This document shows positions 58,164 to 64,000 of a stretch of 64,000 nt of DNA, piece by piece. The position numbers and the translations under genes are program-made. The notes under the pieces are model-generated. The model worked only from the letters and a program-made list of their open reading frames with translations. It was not told where the DNA came from and did no database searches. This DNA comes from Variovorax sp. PCZ-1 (lineage in GTDB: Bacteria > Pseudomonadota > Gammaproteobacteria > Burkholderiales > Burkholderiaceae_C), in contig NZ_JAHCDN010000004.1 of NCBI RefSeq assembly GCF_018413605.1, forward strand, positions 1-64,000. The letters are read 5' to 3'. Every line of letters begins with the position of its first letter. Position 1 is the first letter of the stretch.

Positions 58164-58400
58164 ATGCAAGAAAGCGCATTCACCCAACAACTAGAAGCAT
58201 CATTAAGCCAAGTCAGAATTCAAATCGCTCAAACCCGTAAAGCCCTCAAAGAAGCCCAAATAGACCACAGACCCGCCCCACCCCAACCCACCACCTGCTG
58301 CGGCCGAGGCTGTAATGGCTGCGTGTGGGAGGGCTGGTATGCTGCTGTGAACTACTGGCAAGAACAAGCCGATCAACTCATCGCCAACCACAAACCATGA
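58164..58400 (+). CDS. Small oxidoreductase-like Cys-rich protein
   Basis: A 78-residue protein. The N-terminal 40 residues form a helical segment ([25 protein letters not shown]); then [37 protein letters not shown], in segments, matches the short oxidoreductase-like domain found at ends of some eukaryotic and bacterial proteins. The four Cys in CCGRGCNGC suggest metal or disulfide chemistry, not proven. The start at 58164 follows the inverted repeat. Its stop overlaps the gloA start. Confidence 0.75.
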   Translation: MQESAFTQQLEASLSQVRIQIAQTRKALKEAQIDHRPAPPQPTTCCGRGCNGCVWEGWYAAVNYWQEQADQLIANHKP

Positions 58401-58798
58401 GACTCCTCCACACTATGCTGCGCGTGGGAAACCTGCAGCGCTCCATTGATTTTTATACCCAAGTCATGGGCATGCAACTGTTGCGCACCACCGAGCGACC
58501 TGAGCAGAAATACTCACTCGCTTTCGTCGGCTACGGCACCAATCCTGATCACGCTGAGATTGAGCTCACCTACAACTATGGTGTTGAGAGCTACGAGCTC
58601 GGCTCAGCCTATGGCCACATCGCCATTGGTGTGAAAGATGTAGCCGCCACCTGCGCCGCAGTTCGTGACAAAGCAGCCAGCCTCGGTGGCGCGATCACGC
58701 GCGAGCCCGGCCCCGTGAAAGGCGGCAACACCGTGATCGCTTTCATCACCGATCCCGATGGCTACAAAATAGAATTGATCGAGCGCCCTGCGATTTAA
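58397..58798 (+). CDS. gloA: Lactoylglutathione lyase (glyoxalase I)
   Basis: Converts the methylglyoxal-glutathione hemithioacetal to S-lactoylglutathione. The 133-residue protein shows [20 protein letters not shown] at the start (metal His5), [15 protein letters not shown] near residue 55 (metal Glu), YGHIAIGV near 73 (metal His) and [12 protein letters not shown] near 118 (metal Glu). The length and ligands match the nickel-dependent E. coli type. It overlaps the upstream gene by 4 bases and leads into a thioesterase gene. Confidence 0.96.
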   Translation: MRLLHTMLRVGNLQRSIDFYTQVMGMQLLRTTERPEQKYSLAFVGYGTNPDHAEIELTYNYGVESYELGSAYGHIAIGVKDVAATCAAVRDKAASLGGAITREPGPVKGGNTVIAFITDPDGYKIELIERPAI

Positions 58799-58802
58799 GA
58801 AC

Positions 58803-59342
58803 ATGACAACACCTGAAGACACATTACGCCAGTGGCGTGAAGAAGAAGCTGCGATGCGCCTGCAAATGAGTAAAGGCGTGGGTGCTGGCGTGGCCAAGCC
58901 AGAGCAAGTCATTGGCTTGAGTGGCCTTGAAGTCCTGCAAGCCTCTTTACGCGGCGAATTTCCGTATCCCAGTATTTCCGTCACCATGGATTTCGCCCTC
59001 ATCTCCGTGAGCGCAGGCGAGGCGATTTTTCAAGGCACACCAGATAGCAGACACCTGAACCCGATGGGCACTGTACACGGCGGCTGGTATGCCACTCTGC
59101 TCGATTCAGCCGTAGGCTGCGCCGTTCACACCATGATGCCCCCCGGGCGCGGCTACACCACGGCTGAACTCTCAGTGAATCTCGTGCGCGGTGCTGTTGC
59201 AGGCAAAGAGCCGCTGCGTGTGATCGGCAAAGTCCTGCATTGCGGCAAACAACTCGCCACCGCTGAAGGTCGCATCGTGGATGCCACAGGCAAGCTCTAT
59301 GCGCATGCCACCACGACCTGCCTCGTGTTTGAGATGAAGTAA
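58803..59342 (+). CDS. Hotdog-fold thioesterase, PaaI/YigI-like
   Basis: A 179-residue acyl-CoA thioesterase-like protein. The catalytic block is LNPMGTVHGGWYATLLDSAVGCAVHTM near residue 80, with HGG, followed by GYTTAELSVNLVRGAVAGKEPLRV. The N-terminal 50 residues are an extra helical part. It is 4 bases after gloA and probably co-transcribed. It is a different group from the PaaI at 22285; the substrate is unknown. Confidence 0.85.
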   Translation: MTTPEDTLRQWREEEAAMRLQMSKGVGAGVAKPEQVIGLSGLEVLQASLRGEFPYPSISVTMDFALISVSAGEAIFQGTPDSRHLNPMGTVHGGWYATLLDSAVGCAVHTMMPPGRGYTTAELSVNLVRGAVAGKEPLRVIGKVLHCGKQLATAEGRIVDATGKLYAHATTTCLVFEMK

Positions 59343-59349
59343 GCTGCGC

Positions 59350-60087
59350 TTGCCACGTATGCTCACCCTGCCCACCATTCGCAACCTCGAAGCCTATGGC
59401 ACTATCGCTCAAGCCTTAAGCGTCGTGGAGCATTTGCGCAAGCAACGACATACTCATCCTGAACTAGCCAAGCGCACCGAATCTTTGCGGCAATGGCAAG
59501 CCCAGCGCTTTCGCAATACCTATACGGATGTGTTGAAAGACCCCCACATGGGGCCTGCAGCCCTTTTCTTCTTGACTGAGCTCTACAGCGAACAGGATTT
59601 TTCCAAACGTGATGCACAGTTTGCCCGCATCGCAGGCGCGATTGAGCGCTTGTTTCCTCAAGCTGTGGTGCAAACAGCCACTTTGCTTGCCAAGCTCCAT
59701 GCCCTGTCTGAAACTTTGGATGCCTGCATGGCCATCCAATGGCTTGATCAGGCCAAAGAAAACGATGATCTCAATCTGAATATCTATCAAAGCTTGTGGC
59801 AAAGCCTGATGAATGTGCCCGGCTATGCTCAGGCTCGTCAACAACAGCTTCATGCCACGCAAGACCTCGGCCTTCAACTCCAGCGCCACACCAAAGTGCC
59901 AGGCCTGCGCTTCATGCTCACCATGATGCGCGCGCCGGCCACTGCAGCAGGTTTGCAAGATTTGCAGCGTTTCCTAGAGCGTGGCTTCGATACCTTTGGG
60001 CAATTGGGTAAAGCCGGTAAGGTACCGAAGTTTTTAGCGATCGTATCGGAGCGTGAAGCCGCTTGGCTCGCCAAGATGGCCGCTTAG
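59350..60087 (+). CDS. Conserved hypothetical helical protein
   Basis: A 245-residue all-helical protein. DVLKDPHMGPAALFFLTELYSEQDFSKRDAQFARIAGAIERLFP near residues 55-100 is the most striking stretch. The rest is Gln/Leu-rich helices. I recall similar proteins in Burkholderiales but no function. The start is 59350 or the ATG at 59359. It is 7 bases downstream of the thioesterase gene, so it belongs to the gloA cluster. Confidence 0.7.
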   Translation: MPRMLTLPTIRNLEAYGTIAQALSVVEHLRKQRHTHPELAKRTESLRQWQAQRFRNTYTDVLKDPHMGPAALFFLTELYSEQDFSKRDAQFARIAGAIERLFPQAVVQTATLLAKLHALSETLDACMAIQWLDQAKENDDLNLNIYQSLWQSLMNVPGYAQARQQQLHATQDLGLQLQRHTKVPGLRFMLTMMRAPATAAGLQDLQRFLERGFDTFGQLGKAGKVPKFLAIVSEREAAWLAKMAA

Positions 60088-60200
60088 ATAAACAGTGCTA
60101 TTTTGAGTCCCGCAATTGACTCGTTCATCGGGACTTCACTGAGAGCTTGAACTACAGCACTGCCCTAGAATCATTCGAAGTGATTTTGGAGACTTCCACC

Positions 60201-61916
60201 ATGCAGGTTACACAGAGCGCAAGCACCCCACAAGAACGCATCTGGCTCAAAAGCTATCCACCCGGCGTTGTGCACGACATTCATCCCGAGCAATACCATT
60301 CGCTGGCGCAGCTGCTAGAAGAAAGTTTCAAGCGCAACGCTTCGAATCCATTTTCTGTCTGCATGGATCGATGGATGAGCTACCGCCAGCTGGATAATTT
60401 TTCCAGCGCATTGGGCGCCTGGCTGCAAAGTCGTGGTTTGGAAAAAGATGCGCGCGTGGCCATCATGCTGCCCAATATTCCGCAATTCCCCGTCACGATG
60501 TCGGGCGTCTTGCGCGCGGGCTACACCTGTGTGAATGTGAATCCGCTCTACACACCGCGCGAGCTCGAGCATCAGCTCAAAGATTCTGGTGCGACTGTGA
60601 TTGTCATTCTTGAGAATTTCTGCCACACGCTGGAAGAAGTGATTGGTAAAACGCAGATCAAAGAAGTCGTCGTCGCTTCCATGGGCGATATGCTCGGCTT
60701 TTGGTATGGCCAATGGCTCACCTTCGCTGTTCGTCATTTGGCCAAGATGGTGCCTGCGTACAAATTACCGCTGGATGGTGGACTGAAAGTTACGCCCTTT
60801 AATCGCGCCATTGCAGAAGGCACGAACAGGCCACTGAAGCCCTCGCAAGCCAACCTCGATTCGATTGCTTTCTTGCAATACACAGGAGGCACGACAGGTT
60901 TGTCCAAGGGCGCGGTGCTTACCCATCGCAATATCGTTGCCGCTATTCTGCAAGCTGAAGCTTGGTTCTCACCGGCCCTCAAAGATATCGGCGATATCAG
61001 CAAAACCAACAGCATTGCAGCGCTGCCGCTGTATCACATCTTCGCTTTGACCTTGAGCCTTCTTGCGATTCGTAATGGCTCGCACATGACGATGATTCCC
61101 AATCCGCGCGATTTCGGCAAGTTCATCGAAGTGCTTAAGAAGCGCCCCTTCCACATGCTCCCCGCAGTGAACACGCTGTTCAATGCTTTGCTGCAACACC
61201 CCATGTTCAAGACTGTGGATTGGAGCCACTTGCGCGTTTCGCAAGCGGGCGGCATGGCTGCTTCCGAAGGTACTGCCAAACATTGGCAGGAAGCCACAGG
61301 CTGCCCCATGGTTGAAGGCTGGGGCATGAGCGAAACTTGCGCGATTGGTACGAACAACCCAGTGACCAACAAAGAGTTCACCGGCACAATTGGTTTGCCT
61401 TTGCCAAGCATTTATGTTGCTATCAAAGATGATGACGGCAACACTTTGACCGTGGGCCAATCCGGTGAGATCTGCATCAAAGGCCCCAACATCATGGTGG
61501 GCTACTACAACCAGCCCGAAGAAAACGTGAAAGCCTTCACGCCAGACGGCTACATGCGTACAGGCGACATCGGCATCATGGACGAGCGCGGCTACACAAA
61601 GATCGTTGATCGCAAGAAAGACATGATCATCGTCAGCGGCTTCAATGTCTTCCCCAATGAATTAGAAAATGTGATTTCTCTCTGCCCCGGCGTGGTCGAA
61701 TGCGCGGCTGTGGGCGTGGTTGACGAGAAGCAAGGCGAAGCGATCAAAGTCTTCGTGGTTAAAAACGATCCCGGCATGACGGAAGAGCAAGTCATGAGCT
61801 ACTGCCGACAGAATCTCACGGGCTACAAGATTCCAAAATACATCGAATTCCGTGATGATCTGCCGAAGACCAACGTCGGCAAGATATTGCGCCGTGAGTT
61901 GCGCAGCGCAAAGTAA
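60201..61916 (+). CDS. fadD: Long-chain fatty acid-CoA ligase
   Basis: Activates exogenous fatty acids at the inner membrane. The 571-residue protein resembles E. coli FadD: PPGVVHDIHPEQYHSLAQLLEE near the start, YTGGTTGLSKGAVLTHRN near residue 222 (P-loop), VEGWGMSETC near 370, GYMRTGDIGIMDERGY near 450, and VDRKKDMIIVSGFNVFPNELE near 470 (FadD linker). GGAG lies 9 bases before the ATG at 60201; a longer frame from 60147 lacks a good site. A second acyl-CoA synthetase of a different subgroup is encoded at 3548. Confidence 0.95.
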   Translation: MQVTQSASTPQERIWLKSYPPGVVHDIHPEQYHSLAQLLEESFKRNASNPFSVCMDRWMSYRQLDNFSSALGAWLQSRGLEKDARVAIMLPNIPQFPVTMSGVLRAGYTCVNVNPLYTPRELEHQLKDSGATVIVILENFCHTLEEVIGKTQIKEVVVASMGDMLGFWYGQWLTFAVRHLAKMVPAYKLPLDGGLKVTPFNRAIAEGTNRPLKPSQANLDSIAFLQYTGGTTGLSKGAVLTHRNIVAAILQAEAWFSPALKDIGDISKTNSIAALPLYHIFALTLSLLAIRNGSHMTMIPNPRDFGKFIEVLKKRPFHMLPAVNTLFNALLQHPMFKTVDWSHLRVSQAGGMAASEGTAKHWQEATGCPMVEGWGMSETCAIGTNNPVTNKEFTGTIGLPLPSIYVAIKDDDGNTLTVGQSGEICIKGPNIMVGYYNQPEENVKAFTPDGYMRTGDIGIMDERGYTKIVDRKKDMIIVSGFNVFPNELENVISLCPGVVECAAVGVVDEKQGEAIKVFVVKNDPGMTEEQVMSYCRQNLTGYKIPKYIEFRDDLPKTNVGKILRRELRSAK

Positions 61917-61934
61917 GTATAATGCTGCGCGTAT

Positions 61935-61990
61935 CACTATGATATTCATAGCACTCTGCGCTGATTCTGTGCCACCGATAGGTAGTTTTC
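61935..61990 (+). repeat. Palindromic repeat family copy 20 (intergenic)
   Basis: ATCACTATGATATTCATAGC, then ACTCTGCGCTGATTCTGTGC. The distal CCGGC is changed to CACCG. It lies between fadD and the MBL-fold gene. Confidence 0.7.
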
Positions 61991-62006
61991 GCCTTAAATC
62001 TAGAAC

Positions 62007-62933
62007 ATGAGTGCACAGAGCCTGCTACCTGTCGGGTGCACCGTCCTCGAGCGTGGCTGGCTCTCTAGTAACAATATCGTTTTCACACAAGGTCAGCAAA
62101 CGGCGATTGTTGACACAGGTTATGTGACGCATTCCGATCAAACATTGAGCTTGCTGCGATCCATCTTAGGCGAGTGCTCTCTTGATCTCATCGTGAACAC
62201 GCACTTGCACAGTGATCACTGCGGCGGAAATGCACTTCTTCAATCGCAATATCCTCAAGCGCGAACACTCATTCCACCGGGTCATGCTACAGAAGTGGCT
62301 CAATGGGATGAAGATACCCTCTCATACACACCCACTGGGCAATCTTGTCCGCGCTTTGACTTCCTAGATGTATTGCAAGCCGGCCAAAGCTTGGCTCTAG
62401 GCAAAGATCTTTGGGAAATTCATGCAGCTCCCGGCCATGATCCACATTCGGTCATTTTGTTTGAGCCTCAATCACGCACCTTGATTTCAGCCGATGCGCT
62501 CTGGGAAAATGGGTTTGGTGTTGTCTTTCAGGAGCTGGAAGGTATAAAAGCCTTCGATGAAGTAGCTGCCACGCTCGATGTGATCGAACAACTCAAGCCT
62601 TCAACCGTTATTCCAGGCCATGGTCATGTTTTTACGGATGTGAGCGCTGCGCTCTCAAGGGCTCGAACGCGCCTAGAGAAGTTCATTCAGGACCCCATTC
62701 GACATGCCAACTATGGCGGCAAGGTTTTGATCAAGTACAAACTGCTTGAATGGCAGCACAGTACGATGGTGCAATTGCAAGAATGGATCGAGCAAACGCC
62801 GTATTTCCACATCTTGCATCAACGCTTTTTCATCGATCAACCCGTTGATCAATGGCTGCAAGGTCTGCTCTCGGATCTTGAACGCTCAGGAGCGCTGGAG
62901 AAAACACAGGGCATGTTGATCAACCGCGATTGA
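62007..62933 (+). CDS. MBL-fold metallo-hydrolase
   Basis: A 308-residue hydrolase of the metallo-beta-lactamase fold. The zinc motif is VNTHLHSDHCGGNALL near residue 72. Further metal ligands are His in HAAPGHDPHSVILF near 148, Asp in LISADALWENGFG near 170 and His in VIPGHGHVFTD near 215. A C-terminal helical extension continues to the end. SNNIVFTQGQQTAIVDTGYV near 22 is the usual first strand pair. Specific substrate unknown; glyoxalase II-like or lactonase activity possible. Confidence 0.85.
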   Translation: MSAQSLLPVGCTVLERGWLSSNNIVFTQGQQTAIVDTGYVTHSDQTLSLLRSILGECSLDLIVNTHLHSDHCGGNALLQSQYPQARTLIPPGHATEVAQWDEDTLSYTPTGQSCPRFDFLDVLQAGQSLALGKDLWEIHAAPGHDPHSVILFEPQSRTLISADALWENGFGVVFQELEGIKAFDEVAATLDVIEQLKPSTVIPGHGHVFTDVSAALSRARTRLEKFIQDPIRHANYGGKVLIKYKLLEWQHSTMVQLQEWIEQTPYFHILHQRFFIDQPVDQWLQGLLSDLERSGALEKTQGMLINRD

Positions 62934-63059
62934 AGTAGATTTCTCAGGCTGCTATCTAGCTTCCAACGCTGATTTCTAAGAGATCTTGCTGCAATTGTGA
63001 TGCTGCACAGCGTCCGAAATCATCACGAATTACACATGAGCACATTTCGTTCAGACAAA

Positions 63060-63093
63060 GAAAAACGCCCAGTCTTTCGACTGGGCGTTTTCA
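63060..63093 (-). terminator. Terminator of the rRNA operon
   Basis: On the minus strand AAACGCCCAGTC and GACTGGGCGTTTTT pair perfectly around GAAA. It follows the 5S gene. Confidence 0.9.
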
Positions 63094-63101
63094 GCATAAG
63101 A

Positions 63102-63216
63102 GCCTGACAATGTCCTACTTTCACACGGGAATCCGCACTATCATCGGCGCTAAGTCGTTTCACTGTCCTGTTCGGGATGGGAAGGAGTGGGACCAACTTG
63201 CTATGGTCATCAGGCA
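63102..63216 (-). rRNA. rrf: 5S ribosomal RNA
   Basis: On the minus strand it starts TGCCTGATGACCATAGCAAG, includes TCCCATCCCGAACAGGACAG and ends TTGTCAGGC. The first and last bases pair. The ends are estimated to within a few bases. Confidence 0.93.
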
Positions 63217-63375
63217 TAACTTGTCGTCATGTTGATTATTGCCTTGGCAGACAATCAACACAACCAATTCATAGAGTTATATCAGCAGCAGATCGCTCTA
63301 GGTGAATGCCTAGGCTTCATGCATATTCGATTGCAGTCAACCGCAAAGCTTCGATCTGTTTCACAGTCAAAGTTA

Positions 63376-64000
<625 letters not shown>

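Noticed and set aside
60100-60160. Hairpin with arms GTCCCG and CGGGAC before fadD
   Set aside because: The stem has only 6 bp with a loop of about 20 bases and no T tract, so it is too weak to list.
62950-62985. Possible further copy of the palindromic repeat (GCTATCTAGC then CGCTGATTTCTAAG)
   Set aside because: Only about half the core positions match and the CCGGC box is missing.

Overview
The window looks like chromosome of a betaproteobacterium of the order Burkholderiales, most likely Comamonadaceae. The evidence is the betaproteobacterial fatty-acid/sigma-E block (rpmF-plsX-fabH-fabD-fabG-acpP-fabF-rpoE-rseA-rseB-mucD), a complete paaABCDE ring-1,2-epoxidase operon, a Bug-type tricarboxylate receptor, a bactofilin next to erpA, and moderately high GC. 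The genus cannot be fixed from sequence alone.

Layout. 1-3.38 kb: the right end of an AT-richer integrated element, with two unrecognised genes, a P4-type tyrosine integrase and a possible tRNA-derived attachment site. 3.5-5.2 kb: long-chain acyl-CoA synthetase. 5.3-13.9 kb: a ureide/purine module with a CDA-type deaminase, an NMT1/THI5-type ABC importer, an M20 hydrolase, a UraD-AllC fusion, allantoinase PuuE, a GntR regulator and divergent 5-hydroxyisourate hydrolase; two TTGTATAC sites are probable GntR operators. 13.9-20.4 kb: Bug receptor, then lipase, receiver-cyclase and a large hybrid histidine kinase. 20.5-24.1 kb: tRNA-Met, enoyl-CoA hydratase, paaG, paaI, paaK. 24.1-35.3 kb: the fatty-acid and envelope-stress block read leftwards. 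35.4-39.9 kb: tRNA-Arg, erpA, bactofilin, rpsI, rplM, rlmJ, a lipoprotein. 40.0-43.9 kb: paaABCDE behind a 32-bp perfect palindrome. 44.1-45.9 kb: PhoX-like phosphatase behind a tandem Pho box. 46.0-57.8 kb: second purine module (adenine deaminase, HpxD-like Rieske oxygenase, BMP-type ABC importer, LysR regulator, divergent xdhAB). 57.8-63 kb: small metabolic genes, fadD, an MBL-fold hydrolase. 63.06-64 kb: the end of an rRNA operon on the minus strand (5S, then the 3' part of 23S).

The two purine modules complement each other: the second can take adenine or hypoxanthine to urate, and the first continues from 5-hydroxyisourate to allantoate and beyond. No urate oxidase or xdhC is in the window. 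The paa genes form two loci (paaGIK and paaABCDE) covering CoA activation, epoxidation and isomerisation of phenylacetate.

The most striking feature is a dispersed palindromic repeat of about 45-65 bp. It has an AT-rich hairpin followed by a core close to GCGCAGTATCTATGCCGGCG. About 20 copies lie in this window. Fourteen are inside protein-coding genes, in both orientations and several reading frames, with the frame kept open; they include fabH, the UraD-AllC fusion (twice), xdhA (twice), xdhB, paaD and paaE. The behaviour resembles the Rickettsia palindromic elements. Three other repeat families are present: paired inverted GGACGCAAAG-type repeats at three operon junctions, a GGGGTCAG REP-like hairpin inserted in frame in xdhB, and a long imperfect inverted repeat after xdhB.
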